Source: Mucilaginibacter paludis DSM 18603
Lineage (GTDB): Bacteria; Bacteroidota; Bacteroidia; Sphingobacteriales; Sphingobacteriaceae
Length of the DNA stretch: 64,000 nucleotides
Direction of reading: 5' to 3'
Assembly (NCBI RefSeq): GCF_000166195.2
Contig: NZ_CM001403.1
Span: 7,738,877 to 7,802,876 of the forward strand
Shown: piece after piece, positions 1-9,601 of the stretch
Layout: every line of letters begins with the position of its first letter
How positions within the stretch are numbered: the stretch's first letter is position 1
Program-made: the position numbers and the translations under genes
Notes under the pieces: generated by a model
Seen by the model: only the letters and a program-made list of their open reading frames with translations
What the model was told of the DNA's origin: nothing
Databases searched by the model: none

Positions 1-688
1 CAAAAACTGCATTTGTTTGATGCAATACAGGAGCAATTTTCTTTAAGCCCGACTCTGCATTTTCCTTTAACCAGTCGCCGTATGCCTGTCCAATAATATG
101 GATTCCCGGAAATTTTTTGATTGCATCATTAAAGCCCCGATGACGTTCAATAGTAGGTGAAGAGCCGGGGAGACCCATTATTTCAATTAAATTACCTTTA
201 CCTTTTAAACTTGATGCCAGATATTGGCCTGCCATTCGCCCAATTTGATAATTGTCGGCTCCTACGTAGGCTGTATATAAGTCTGATGACGTTTTGCGAT
301 CGATCACAATCACCGGAATTCCTTTATTGTACGCCTCCTCAACAACCGATGTTAACGGTTGAGCCTCGTTTGGTGATATAATCAAGATATCAATTTTATC
401 ATCCAACATCTTTCTAACCTGTTTGATCTGAACTTTACTGTTGCCATCGGCGTCCGCATAAATCAACCGGCCGCCGGGGTGAAGCGACAATTCCATTTTA
501 ACTTCGTCAAGCATGGTTTTGCGCCACAGGTCGGAGCCGATGCATTGTGAAAATCCAATAACGTATTCTTTATCTTCCGTGTGATGGCTGCAACCTGCTG
601 TAAAAAATAATACAGCTGCTAATAAGACACATGCCATAACTCGGGTTATGGTACATTTTCTCAATATACTTTTAAATAGATATAACAT
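1..688 (-). CDS. Periplasmic sugar-binding sensor protein, 5' part (runs off left edge)
   Basis: The minus strand is open from the edge to an ATG at 688, giving about 229 residues. The N-terminus has a hydrophobic signal ending in a lipobox-like LFFTAGC, then a type I periplasmic binding protein fold: YVIGFSQC opens the first lobe, IDILIISPNEAQPLTSVV and GIPVIVIDRKT follow, and YVGADNYQIGRMAGQYL is the typical ribose/galactose-binding-protein motif. In Bacteroidota such domains are often the sensor of hybrid two-component systems; the fructose sensor BT1754 of Bacteroides thetaiotaomicron sits beside a comparable fructan locus. The divergent plus-strand genes here are a fructan locus, so a fructose-sensing hybrid kinase is my inference. 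The C-terminal part lies outside the window, so a stand-alone binding lipoprotein cannot be excluded. Confidence 0.75.
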   Translation of the reverse strand, partial: MLYLFKSILRKCTITRVMACVLLAAVLFFTAGCSHHTEDKEYVIGFSQCIGSDLWRKTMLDEVKMELSLHPGGRLIYADADGNSKVQIKQVRKMLDDKIDILIISPNEAQPLTSVVEEAYNKGIPVIVIDRKTSSDLYTAYVGADNYQIGRMAGQYLASSLKGKGNLIEIMGLPGSSPTIERHRGFNDAIKKFPGIHIIGQAYGDWLKENAESGLKKIAPVLHQTNAVF

Positions 689-1006
689 GAAGAACCCTTA
701 GGTTAACTGGTTTTGATAGTTCCTGAATGGAACATGACTAAAGGTAAACAAAGGTTGCCTAACTGTCAAATCCTGATCATCCCGAACAGGCTGGCGGACT
801 ACAGATGATGTATCAAATTTGAACTTTTCTTGTCGTAAAAATGTAAACCGGTTTAAATTTCAGTATTCTGATAAAAAATATATCACTCATAAACAGGTAT
901 TTACGTTTATTATAAAAATTAATATTCTTTGGTACAATTCCGAAGTCCTGCGAGCCGAAAGCTTTCTACCTTGCATCCCAGAACCAATAAACTAATTTTT
1001 ATATTT
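689..1006. other. Divergent intergenic region between sensor gene and fructan operon
   Basis: These 318 bases separate the minus-strand sensor from the plus-strand transporter and should hold both promoters. The one clear structure is a perfect 12-bp palindrome at 844-855. No exact TAnnTTTG box was found; TATTCTTTG near 922 is a one-base-off candidate. No gene is supported here. Confidence 0.5.
844..855. promoter_or_regulatory. Palindromic operator candidate TAAACCGGTTTA
   Basis: A perfect 12-bp palindrome, TAAACCGGTTTA, lies about 150 bp upstream of the transporter start. The central CG with A/T-rich arms is the usual form of a LacI-family operator, so a LacI-type repressor or a similar dimeric regulator may control the operon. 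No LacI gene is in the window. Binding is an inference from symmetry and position only. Confidence 0.45.
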
Positions 1007-2344
1007 ATGAGAAAACACTCCGTCATGGCCTGGTCCATGGTCGTAGCCCTTGGTGGCTTTTTATTTGGATTTGATACCGCTGTAATATCAGGAGCCGAAA
1101 AATCCATTCAACAATTTTGGCATTTAACCGTATTTCAGCACGGGCTGACCATTTCAATCGCTTTAATAGGTACAGTGATCGGATCGCTCTTCGGCGCTCG
1201 TCCTTCTGATGCTTTCGGAAGGAAAAATACGCTGTATTTTGTGGCTGCAGCTTACCTATTTTCTTCGCTTGGTACAGCAATGGCGGATAATTGGGTAATC
1301 TTTTTGATTTTTAGATTGCTGGGTGGTCTCGGCGTAGGGATCTCATCGGTAACTGCTCCGATATACATATCCGAAGTTTCCCCTGCCGATCGGCGTGGCA
1401 GGTTGGTTGGCTTATTTCAATTTAACGTGGTACTGGGGATCCTGATTTCCTACTTGTCAAATTACCTGATCAGTCAGGGAGGGGAAGCTTCCTGGAGATG
1501 GATGCTCGGCATACAAGCTTTTCCTTCCTTGTTGTTTTTCGTGTTGATCCGTTTCATTCCCGAAAGTCCGAGATGGCTGATCTTGAAAAAAGGCGAAACT
1601 GCTAAAGCCCTCGAAATATTACGCGTTATAAACCCGCTGAACTGTGATGAAGAGTTGATTTCGATACAAAAATCAGATTTAAGGGGGGAGGATAAAAAAG
1701 CCGATAATTTGTTTTCGGGGCAATATAAAACACCGGTTCTCTTAGCGATATTCTTTGCTTTTTTTAACCAGGTTTCAGGTATCAATGCTGTTATTTATTT
1801 TGCTCCCCGCATTTTTGAAATGGCCGGCCTCGGTGCACATTCCTCGCTGCTCTCTACCGTTGGTATAGGGTTGATCAATTTCGTTTTTACTTTACTCGGC
1901 ATCAATATAATAGTAATAGATAAAGTGGGTAGGCGGATATTAATGAAGGTGGGATCGGTAGGCCTGATCTGTTCTTTATTCCTGGTGGCTTATACATTTT
2001 ATACCGGAAATTTTAATGGCTTTGCTATACCGCTCTACATGATGATTTTTATAGCCTTCTTTGCCTTTTCGCAGGGAGCCGTTATTTGGGTATTTATATC
2101 AGAAATATTTCCAAACCAGGTTCGGGCAAAGGGACAAACCCTCGGAAGTTCTACCCATTGGGTGATGGCTGCTATTATTGCCTTTAGCTTTCCTTACCTG
2201 GCCGAAAAGTTGGGCGGCGCTGTAACCTTTTCCTTTTTTGGAACAATGATGATCTGCCAACTCATATTCGTTTGGAAGTTTATGCCGGAAACTAAAGGTA
2301 AGTCGCTCGAGCAGATCGAAAACAAGCTGGTGGTTATGCACTAA
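1007..2344 (+). CDS. MFS sugar porter, probable fructose importer
   Basis: A 445-residue inner-membrane transporter of the MFS sugar porter family. Visible signatures are GFLFGFDTAVISG in helix 1, FGRK at 70-73 in the first cytoplasmic loop, DRRGRLVG near 128-135, PESPRWL at 185-191 and PETKGKSLEQIE near the C-terminus, as in XylE/GLUT-type proteins. An upstream in-frame GTG at 929 would add 26 hydrophilic residues, but the ATG at 1007 matches the usual family start. It is the first gene of a co-directional run with fructokinase, SusCD and two GH32 enzymes, so fructose is the likely substrate, as for the equivalent gene BT1758 in the B. thetaiotaomicron fructan locus. The substrate is inferred from context, not from residues. 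Confidence 0.9.
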   Translation: MRKHSVMAWSMVVALGGFLFGFDTAVISGAEKSIQQFWHLTVFQHGLTISIALIGTVIGSLFGARPSDAFGRKNTLYFVAAAYLFSSLGTAMADNWVIFLIFRLLGGLGVGISSVTAPIYISEVSPADRRGRLVGLFQFNVVLGILISYLSNYLISQGGEASWRWMLGIQAFPSLLFFVLIRFIPESPRWLILKKGETAKALEILRVINPLNCDEELISIQKSDLRGEDKKADNLFSGQYKTPVLLAIFFAFFNQVSGINAVIYFAPRIFEMAGLGAHSSLLSTVGIGLINFVFTLLGINIIVIDKVGRRILMKVGSVGLICSLFLVAYTFYTGNFNGFAIPLYMMIFIAFFAFSQGAVIWVFISEIFPNQVRAKGQTLGSSTHWVMAAIIAFSFPYLAEKLGGAVTFSFFGTMMICQLIFVWKFMPETKGKSLEQIENKLVVMH

Positions 2345-2358
2345 TCAAATTAGACATC

Positions 2359-3276
2359 ATGAATAGAAATACTTTCCCTCCGGCAATTTGTTACGGTGAA
2401 ATTCTTTGGGATATACTCCCGGACGGGCCCCAGCCGGGAGGTGCTCCGCTTAATGTTGCCTATCATTTAAATAAATTAGGTGTTAAAGGCAGCCTGGCCA
2501 GTAAGGTAGGTAATGACAGCAATGGAAAAAAACTTGAGAGCCTCCTTGATCGGTGGGGCTTGTCGAAAGACCTGTTACAGCAGGACGATCAATACCCCAC
2601 AAGTGAGGTGCTGGCAAAAATGAACAATGGCAATGAGGTTTCCTATGAAATCGTTTTCCCGGTTGCCTGGGATTTTATCGATGACAGCAAATTGATCAGC
2701 AAACAAATCAGTCCTTCAACTTACTTTGTATTCGGTAGCCTGGCATCGCGCAATAAAGTTTCCAAAGATACCCTGTTCGAATTGTTGGAAAGTGATGTGA
2801 TCAAAGTATTGGATATCAATTTACGACCGCCTTTTATTGGGCGTGAGCTATTGAGCGACTTGCTAAAAAAGGCCGACATCGTTAAGTTTAATCAGGCTGA
2901 GCTGGAAATGGTGCAGACCTATTTTCGTGGCTCCTACTGGAACGAGGCAGAACAGATCAAATTTGTTCAGGATCAATTCAATGTGCGTGAGGTCATTGTT
3001 ACAAAAGGTGAATTTGGGGCCTCTTATTATAAAGAAAGCGAAGCCTATCATGCTGCAGGGCGCGAGGTGAAAGTTAAGGACACCATTGGCAGTGGCGATG
3101 CCTTTTTAGCAGCCTTTATTGCTAATCATTACACGAATGAACATCCGGGCACCATTTTAAGGAATGCGATAGCGATGGGAGGATTTGTCGCAACCCAAAA
3201 AGGAGGATGCCCGGAATATAACCTATCTCAATACACTCGTTTCCGTGACGAATTGTTTGGAAACTATATCCAATAA
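2359..3276 (+). CDS. Fructokinase, PfkB family
   Basis: A 305-residue PfkB-family sugar kinase, expected to phosphorylate cytoplasmic fructose with ATP. The N-terminal GEILWDILPDG and PGGAPLNVAYHLNKLG carry the sugar-binding GG motif; DTIGSGDAFLAAF near 242-253 is PfkB signature 2, with the GSGD aspartate (about residue 247) as catalytic base. Length is normal for the family. It starts 14 bp after the transporter stop, so the two are probably co-transcribed, coupling fructose entry to its trapping as a phosphate. The 6- or 1-phosphate product cannot be told from sequence; family precedent favours fructose 6-phosphate. Confidence 0.9.
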   Translation: MNRNTFPPAICYGEILWDILPDGPQPGGAPLNVAYHLNKLGVKGSLASKVGNDSNGKKLESLLDRWGLSKDLLQQDDQYPTSEVLAKMNNGNEVSYEIVFPVAWDFIDDSKLISKQISPSTYFVFGSLASRNKVSKDTLFELLESDVIKVLDINLRPPFIGRELLSDLLKKADIVKFNQAELEMVQTYFRGSYWNEAEQIKFVQDQFNVREVIVTKGEFGASYYKESEAYHAAGREVKVKDTIGSGDAFLAAFIANHYTNEHPGTILRNAIAMGGFVATQKGGCPEYNLSQYTRFRDELFGNYIQ

Positions 3277-3315
3277 TACCTTAAACCCAAAACCAAACCA
3301 ATAAAAAACCATTTT

Positions 3316-6300
3316 ATGAGAAAATTAATACTATCATTCTGCCTTTTTTACGCCGCTATAGGCCTAAGTTACGGGCAGATCAAAAACCTCAAGGGGAGGG
3401 TAACCGATCAGGGCGGAGAGTCGCTCGAAGCAGTAAGTGTAGTGGTACTGGAAACACAAAAAGCTACGCTGACCGACGTAAAGGGAAATTTTTCAATTCA
3501 GGCGTCGGTAGGGCAGCATCTGAGATTCAGCTACCTGGGTGCCCGGCAGGAAACCTATCTGATCAGTTCCACAACAACTGAAATCAATATCAAATTAACT
3601 GTGGCCGCAAATAACCTTAACGAAGTTGTTGTGACCGGTTACTCCCAGGAACGAAAGAAGGACCTTACCGGGGCTGTAGCAGTAGTGAATGTGAAAGACA
3701 TCCAGGATATACCTGCCGGTAATGCCATGAAGGCGCTGCAAGGACGAGTGGCAGGAGTAACCATTTCCACCGATGGGTCGCCTGCCGGTAATGTTTCCAT
3801 CAGGATACGTGGTATCGGAACATTAAACAACAATGATCCGCTTTATGTGATCGACGGCGTCCCTACAACCCGTGGACTTCAGGAAATTAACCAAGCCGAC
3901 ATCGAGTCCATCCAGGTATTGAAAGATGCAGCTTCCGCATCTATCTACGGTTCGCGGGCTGCAAGCGGAGTAATTATTGTGACAACAAAAAAGGGGAAAG
4001 CCGGAGTTAGTAAAATTGACTTTTCGGCAACATCTTCCCTTGAATTTTATGCCAGTAAATTAAAGGTATTAAACACGCAACAACGCGGAGAAGCCTACTG
4101 GCGCGCTGCCGTTAATGACGGTTCAAGTCCCAATAATAATGCTACCTACCAATATGACTGGAACGGCAACTATAATAATCCGGTACTGAATAAAGTTTTA
4201 TTGCCGGAATACCTTGATGCCATCCATACATTGAGACCTGCCGATACGCATTGGTTCGATGAGATTTCCAGAAATTCGTTGCTGCAATCCTATAACCTTT
4301 CTGTTTCTAACGGAACTGAAAAAGGCAATTCGTTGTTCTCATTAAGTTATTATGACAATCAAGGGATCATCAAAGAATCACGAGATCAAAAAATTACCGC
4401 ACGATTCAACTCCGACTACAACTTTTTTAATAATCGTTTAAAAATAGGAGAGAATTTTACGGCCACCTATATGAGAGATGTGTTATTGCCGGTTGGCGAT
4501 ATCACAAGCTTAGCGCTGATTGACGAGCCGGCAACTCCGATATACGATATTAATGGCGGTTGGGGCGGCCCCTCGAACGGAATGGCCGATAGGCAAAATC
4601 CGTTGCGCCTTATTGAAGATAACAAGCAAAATAAAAACAATTTTGGCAAGTTGTTCGGCAGTGCGTTTGCAGACCTGGCAATTTTAAAAAACTTACATTT
4701 TAAAACTGAGTACGGTGTGGATGCGGCGGTTAATTATGCCCGAACGATCCGTAAATCTTACGTTTCAGGGTTTTTGAATGACCTTTCTAATCTTGTAAAC
4801 ACAAGCGCCTCTTATGATGGCAGCCTGATCTGGCATAATACACTGACGTACAATTTGGCTTACAAAAAACACAAATTTGATTTTTTACTGGGTCATGAAC
4901 AGATCAGCGTCATCAATCAAAATATGTCTGGCAGCCGTCAGGGTTATGCCATTGAAGATTATAACTATGCCTATCTCGGTGCCGGAACAACTAATGTGCT
5001 GAATGGTGGGGGAGGAACGGGCAATGCGTTGTTATCGTATTTCGCGAAAGCAAATTATGCCTATAACGACCGCTACCTGGCCGCATTCACATTACGTCGG
5101 GACGGATCATCTCGATTTGGCACGAATAACAGATATGGATATTTTCCTTCCGCGTCGTTCGGCTGGCGTATAAGCGATGAACCTTTTTTTAAGAATAAGG
5201 TTCCCGCTGTGTCCAATTTAAAATTGCGCTACAGCTGGGGGCAGACCGGAAATCAGTCTAGTCCCGATTATGCCGCCAGTACCTTGTATGCCCCTATTTA
5301 CGGAACTATTCTCACTGGCCTATTTGATGGTGGAACAGCCTATGATATCACAGGTGCAGGTACCGGTCAGCTTCCATCAGGGTACGTGCAAACCCAACGA
5401 GGGAATGCAAACCTCAAATGGGAAACGGCAACTCAAAATAATTTTGGATTAGATTTTGGCCTTTTCAATGACAAGCTATCTGGATCGGTAGAATATTTTA
5501 TTAAAAACACCACAGATATCCTGATCACTCCGATTTACCTTGCCGTTTTGGGTGAAGGCGGCAACCAAACAGCGAATGGTGCTTCTGTAAAAAATACAGG
5601 TATTGAAGCAGTATTAAATTATAATAACCAACTGGGACGGGATTGGTCGATAGATTTATCGGGAAACATATCTTCTTACCGAAATACAGTGACCAGCCTT
5701 CCTCCGGAAGTATTGACCTCGTACCCTGGCAACGGGACTACCAAGACAATTCTTGGCCGATCTGTAAATTCAATTTTTGGCTACGTGGCCGACGGATTGT
5801 TTACTACTCAGGCCGAAGTTGATAACTCTGCTGCGCAACCGGGTAAAGGCTTGGGAAGGATAAGATATAAAGATCTTAACGGTGACGGCGTTATTAACAA
5901 TAGTGATCAGGACTATATCGGTAATTTCGATCCGAATTTTAGCTACGGATTAAATGCTTCTATTCGTTACAAGGCGTTTGATTTCACATTCCTTCTGCAA
6001 GGTGTTCAGGGTAACGATGTTTACAATACCTATAAGGTATTAACGGATTTTACATCGCTGCAGCCTGGGGCCAACTGGGGAAGCCGCGTATTACAGGCAT
6101 GGACACCACAAAATCCTAACTCAACGATTCCAGCATTAACAACTGTTGACCGTAACAACGAAGGTCGCGGATCTACCTATTTTGTTGAAAATGGCTCTTA
6201 CCTGAAATTAAGGAATGTTCAATTAGGATATGATCTTAAAAAAGGGATAAAAAATTTGAAGGTTAGCAATGCGCGCATTTTTATTCAGGCGAATAACTTG

Positions 6301-6405
6301 TTAACCATAAAAAGTAAGTCGTATACGGCTACTGATCCGGAAAATCCAACCAATAGTTTTCCAATACCTATCGTTACCTCAATCGGTGTAAACGTAACTT
6401 TTTAA
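3316..6405 (+). CDS. SusC-like TonB-dependent outer-membrane transporter
   Basis: A 1029-residue SusC/RagA transporter. It has a signal peptide (about 1-20), a carboxypeptidase-regulatory-like beta domain (about 22-95, starting KNLKGRVTD), a TonB-box region LNEVVVTGY at 101-109, and a plug with DPLYVIDGVPTT and SIQVLKDAASASIYGSRAA, the SusC/RagA signature. The rest is a beta-barrel ending in a terminal phenylalanine (GVNVTF), as expected for Bam-inserted barrels. No STN domain is present, so it is probably not itself coupled to an anti-sigma factor. SusD follows 6 bp later, and the flanking GH32 and fructokinase genes indicate fructo-oligosaccharide as cargo. Confidence 0.95.
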   Translation: MRKLILSFCLFYAAIGLSYGQIKNLKGRVTDQGGESLEAVSVVVLETQKATLTDVKGNFSIQASVGQHLRFSYLGARQETYLISSTTTEINIKLTVAANNLNEVVVTGYSQERKKDLTGAVAVVNVKDIQDIPAGNAMKALQGRVAGVTISTDGSPAGNVSIRIRGIGTLNNNDPLYVIDGVPTTRGLQEINQADIESIQVLKDAASASIYGSRAASGVIIVTTKKGKAGVSKIDFSATSSLEFYASKLKVLNTQQRGEAYWRAAVNDGSSPNNNATYQYDWNGNYNNPVLNKVLLPEYLDAIHTLRPADTHWFDEISRNSLLQSYNLSVSNGTEKGNSLFSLSYYDNQGIIKESRDQKITARFNSDYNFFNNRLKIGENFTATYMRDVLLPVGDITSLALIDEPATPIYDINGGWGGPSNGMADRQNPLRLIEDNKQNKNNFGKLFGSAFADLAILKNLHFKTEYGVDAAVNYARTIRKSYVSGFLNDLSNLVNTSASYDGSLIWHNTLTYNLAYKKHKFDFLLGHEQISVINQNMSGSRQGYAIEDYNYAYLGAGTTNVLNGGGGTGNALLSYFAKANYAYNDRYLAAFTLRRDGSSRFGTNNRYGYFPSASFGWRISDEPFFKNKVPAVSNLKLRYSWGQTGNQSSPDYAASTLYAPIYGTILTGLFDGGTAYDITGAGTGQLPSGYVQTQRGNANLKWETATQNNFGLDFGLFNDKLSGSVEYFIKNTTDILITPIYLAVLGEGGNQTANGASVKNTGIEAVLNYNNQLGRDWSIDLSGNISSYRNTVTSLPPEVLTSYPGNGTTKTILGRSVNSIFGYVADGLFTTQAEVDNSAAQPGKGLGRIRYKDLNGDGVINNSDQDYIGNFDPNFSYGLNASIRYKAFDFTFLLQGVQGNDVYNTYKVLTDFTSLQPGANWGSRVLQAWTPQNPNSTIPALTTVDRNNEGRGSTYFVENGSYLKLRNVQLGYDLKKGIKNLKVSNARIFIQANNLLTIKSKSYTATDPENPTNSFPIPIVTSIGVNVTF

Positions 6406-6411
6406 TCCATT

Positions 6412-8145
6412 ATGAGAAGTCAAATGAAAACAAAAATATTAATGGCATTAGCAGTAGCCTGTATACTACTCAATTCCTGTAAAAAAGATCTCGATCAAAC
6501 TCCTCAGGGCCAGATCGCCAGTGAACAATTGAATACACCTGCCAATGTTGACGACATGGTAATTTCTGCCTATTCAGCCTTGGGTAATGATTATTGGGCG
6601 GCACCCTACAGCGATATGTGGGCTTACGGCAGCATCCGCAGCGGCGGTGCCTACAAGGGCGGAGACGGTACCGGAGATGTATCCGATTTCCATGCTTATG
6701 AAACCTTTTCTCTCAACCGGGTAGATCTCGGTACATCAGATGTTACATGGTACCGCCTGTATGTTGGATTGAACCGTGTAAACGATGCGCTTGGCAGGAT
6801 AAACAACATGGCATTGACCGACTACCCGAACAAGGTTGCAAGGCAGGCCGAAATGCGTTTCCTTCGCGGGCATTTTTATTTCCTTTTAAAAATACTGTAT
6901 AAGCGGATTCCTTATATTGACGAAAATATCCCGAAGCCTGGTTATGACACGGTGAGCAACCGAAGCTACAGCAGTGATCAGTTATGGACGAAAATTGTTA
7001 ATGACTTTGCTTTTGCGGCCGGTAACCTACCTGCCACGCAAACCGACCAGGGGAGGGCTACCAAATTTGCTGCAGAAGTCTATGAGGCAAAAGCGCTGCT
7101 TTACCAGGCTTATACACAGGATGACAATAATAACGTTACCGGGATAGATAAAACAAAATTAACATTGGTTAATAGTCTTTGTGATGATGTGATCAACTCC
7201 GGAAATTATGGTTTGCTGTCAGATTTTGGATATAATTTCTTAACACAATACGAAAACGGGAAGGAATCGGTATTTGCCATCCAGTATTCCATCAATGACG
7301 GAACGCCCCAGGGAAGGGTTGATAACGGGCATTCGCTCAATTACCCGATGGTTTCCCAGTATGGTTGCTGTGGTTTTCATGTTCCGAGCCATAACCTGAT
7401 CAATGCCTTTCAAACAGATAATAATGGTTTGCCCTTGTTTACAACTTTTAATAACAACGATGTAGAAACTTCGGCCAATTATTTTGCCGGCAGCTTTGAT
7501 CCGCGAATGGATCACACGGCCGCCATACCGGGGCATCCCTATAAATATAAACAGAATTTTATTTATCAAACATCCTGGGCGCGCGCGCCGCAGGTGTATG
7601 GCCCTTTGTTGAGCATGAAGGAAACTGTTCCTTATGATGATCCTTCATTTAAAAAATTCCCTCCATTTATGTCAAGTTCCAAAAACTGGGCAATCATCCG
7701 CTACGCTGATGTATTGTTGATGAAGGCGGAAGCACTTATTGAATTGGGACGAGAAACAGAAGCACTTCCATTGGTGAACTTGGTGCGTCAGCGTGCTGCT
7801 AACAGCACGGGTATGTTAAAACAGACCGGCGGCGGAGCTACTTCAAATTATAAAATCAGTACTTATCAACCTGGCCTTAACTGTACCTGGACGAATGACT
7901 ACGCCCGTCAGGCCCTGCGCTTTGAACGACGGATGGAGTTTGCCATGGAAGGTTACCGGTTCTTCGACCTGGTGCGCTGGGGTATAGCCGCTGACTACCT
8001 AAACGCTTATTTCAATGCTGAAAAGCCAAGGGTAGGTCATTTATCGGATGCCGTATTCAAGAAAAATAGAGATGAATACTTGCCAATTCCCCAAAATCAG
8101 ATCAATTTCAGCAAGGGGCTATACAAACAAAATTCAGGGTGGTAA
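6412..8145 (+). CDS. SusD/RagB-like surface glycan-binding lipoprotein
   Basis: A 577-residue SusD-family lipoprotein. The signal peptide ends in a lipobox with Cys23 (LLNSCKKD). QAEMRFLRGHFYFLLKILYKRIPYID is interrupted here only for brevity: EMRFLRGHFYF and GRETEALPLVNLVRQRA are the TPR-like helices, and EGYRFFDLVRWG followed by LPIPQNQI is the conserved RagB/SusD C-terminus. Met5 (position 6424) is an equally plausible start and leaves a cleaner signal peptide. The protein caps the SusC barrel on the outer surface and delivers the glycan. Together with the upstream SusC it makes a canonical pair, here inferred to act on fructan. Confidence 0.94.
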   Translation: MRSQMKTKILMALAVACILLNSCKKDLDQTPQGQIASEQLNTPANVDDMVISAYSALGNDYWAAPYSDMWAYGSIRSGGAYKGGDGTGDVSDFHAYETFSLNRVDLGTSDVTWYRLYVGLNRVNDALGRINNMALTDYPNKVARQAEMRFLRGHFYFLLKILYKRIPYIDENIPKPGYDTVSNRSYSSDQLWTKIVNDFAFAAGNLPATQTDQGRATKFAAEVYEAKALLYQAYTQDDNNNVTGIDKTKLTLVNSLCDDVINSGNYGLLSDFGYNFLTQYENGKESVFAIQYSINDGTPQGRVDNGHSLNYPMVSQYGCCGFHVPSHNLINAFQTDNNGLPLFTTFNNNDVETSANYFAGSFDPRMDHTAAIPGHPYKYKQNFIYQTSWARAPQVYGPLLSMKETVPYDDPSFKKFPPFMSSSKNWAIIRYADVLLMKAEALIELGRETEALPLVNLVRQRAANSTGMLKQTGGGATSNYKISTYQPGLNCTWTNDYARQALRFERRMEFAMEGYRFFDLVRWGIAADYLNAYFNAEKPRVGHLSDAVFKKNRDEYLPIPQNQINFSKGLYKQNSGW

Positions 8146-8161
8146 CCGTAAAATTTAAACG

Positions 8162-9553
8162 ATGAAATCAATTATCATAAAAAACAAATTCCGGTTGGTG
8201 ATCATTTGCCTGGCAGTAATCATCAATGCCTGTAAAAAGAACAGTTCAGATATTAACTTAAGCGCCAACGCCGATATTTCCGCGTTCACGGCCAACGGCG
8301 TGTCGGCAACGATCAGCGAAAGTGCGAAGACAATTAAGATCACTTTGCCTTTTGGATCGGACATCACGAAGGTAAAACCGACTTTTACGATTGCTTCAGG
8401 CGCCGTCGCGTCTCCAGCTCTGGGCGAGGTTGTCGATATGTCCCTACCGGTTACTTACAAAGTAATTAATGGGAACATTTACAGTACATATACTGTAACA
8501 GCAACCATTCAACCTGCGTTCGTGAGTTTCAAAATTGATACCGTTGCCGGGGTAATTAATGATATTAACCGGACAATTACTGTTACGATGCCGCCGGGGT
8601 CTGTCGTGAGCAACGTTGTTCCTAAAATTGTTTTATCTTCCGGATTAACGATCAGCCCTACGGCAGACAAAGCCCAGGATTTTACCAAGCCGGTTACCTA
8701 TACCGTAACCTCAAGTGTTACATCGGTGACTTACACGGTAAATGTGACTGTGCTGAATAGTATTCCTTACATCGCTTATGTAGGATTCGCATCTACCCGC
8801 GCCGGAATCACCAATCCTGACGAAAAGGCGGCAGCCGACTGGTTATTTGCTAACTACCCGAATGCTGAATACGTTGTTTTTGACGATATTAATACCGGTA
8901 AAGTAAATTTGGCTAAATATAAAGTCATCTGGTGGCACTACGATAGCGGTCAGCAACTGCCCGACATGACTAATTATGCTAATATAATAAATGCCTTAAA
9001 GGCTTATTATGCAAGTGGGGGCAATTTCTTTTTCACCGGTTACGCCGACCAATACCTGGTACCACTGGGCATTGTACCGGGCGGTAAAGGGCCAAATAAC
9101 GTATTCGGGGATACTGCTCCAACTATTGATAACAATGGTGATTGGGGCATGTCGTTCCCCGGACAATCATCGAACGCACTTTTCTCGGGATTAACACTGA
9201 GCGCTACCAATCCCACCACAGCTTACTTGCTTGGCAAAGGAGTGGAAAGGGAAAATCACACGGCTCAATGGAAAGTAAGCGAGTGGGGAGGTTATGGCAA
9301 TACTGCAGGCTGGCAGGCAGCAACCGGTGGCATCGCTTTGGCATCTACCGATGGTTCTACAACTGATAACACCGTTAACATTGCACAATGGCCCTCAGTT
9401 AATAAAAGCGGAAAAACTATCATCATTGCCCTGGGCGCTTATGACTGGTACAATGAACCCGATGCTAAAACAGGTGTAGCGAGTATCGCCAACCCCTATA
9501 TGCCTAACGTGATCAAATTAACCCAAAATGCGCTAAGCATATTAACTCAATAA
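8162..9553 (+). CDS. Surface glycan-binding lipoprotein, DUF4960-like (SusE position)
   Basis: A 463-residue lipoprotein with Cys24 after a short signal (VIINACKK). Residues about 30-195 hold two similar beta-sandwich units, each built around 'ITLPFGSDITKVKPT'- and 'VTMPPGSVVSNVVPK'-type strands and each ending in KPVTY or LPVTY plus a TYTVT-like strand. Residues about 205-460 form an alpha/beta domain with IAYVGFASTRAG, VIWWHYDSGQQLPD and GGNFFFTGYADQY, which resembles the DUF4960 domain of fructan-locus surface proteins such as BT1761. It lies 16 bp after SusD. The likely role is binding of fructan at the cell surface. The family names are from memory and were not searched. Confidence 0.75.
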   Translation: MKSIIIKNKFRLVIICLAVIINACKKNSSDINLSANADISAFTANGVSATISESAKTIKITLPFGSDITKVKPTFTIASGAVASPALGEVVDMSLPVTYKVINGNIYSTYTVTATIQPAFVSFKIDTVAGVINDINRTITVTMPPGSVVSNVVPKIVLSSGLTISPTADKAQDFTKPVTYTVTSSVTSVTYTVNVTVLNSIPYIAYVGFASTRAGITNPDEKAAADWLFANYPNAEYVVFDDINTGKVNLAKYKVIWWHYDSGQQLPDMTNYANIINALKAYYASGGNFFFTGYADQYLVPLGIVPGGKGPNNVFGDTAPTIDNNGDWGMSFPGQSSNALFSGLTLSATNPTTAYLLGKGVERENHTAQWKVSEWGGYGNTAGWQAATGGIALASTDGSTTDNTVNIAQWPSVNKSGKTIIIALGAYDWYNEPDAKTGVASIANPYMPNVIKLTQNALSILTQ

Positions 9554-9559
9554 GTGAAC

Positions 9560-9585
9560 GTGCCTTGCCTTTGCCGGCAAGGCAC
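9560..9585 (+). promoter_or_regulatory. Intercistronic hairpin between glycan-binding protein and GH32 genes
   Basis: GTGCCTTGCC (9560-9569) and GGCAAGGCAC (9576-9585) form a perfect 10-bp stem with a 6-nt loop. It lies 7 bases after the upstream stop codon and 16 bases before the next start. No T-run follows, so it is unlikely to be a full terminator; it may stabilise or process the operon mRNA, setting unequal levels of binding proteins and enzymes. Confidence 0.65.
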
Positions 9586-9601
9586 ATCAAAATACTTAAA
9601 A

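Noticed and set aside
929..1006. 26-residue extension of the MFS porter
   Set aside because: GTG start, hydrophilic and Arg/Ser-rich, without similarity to the family N-terminus.
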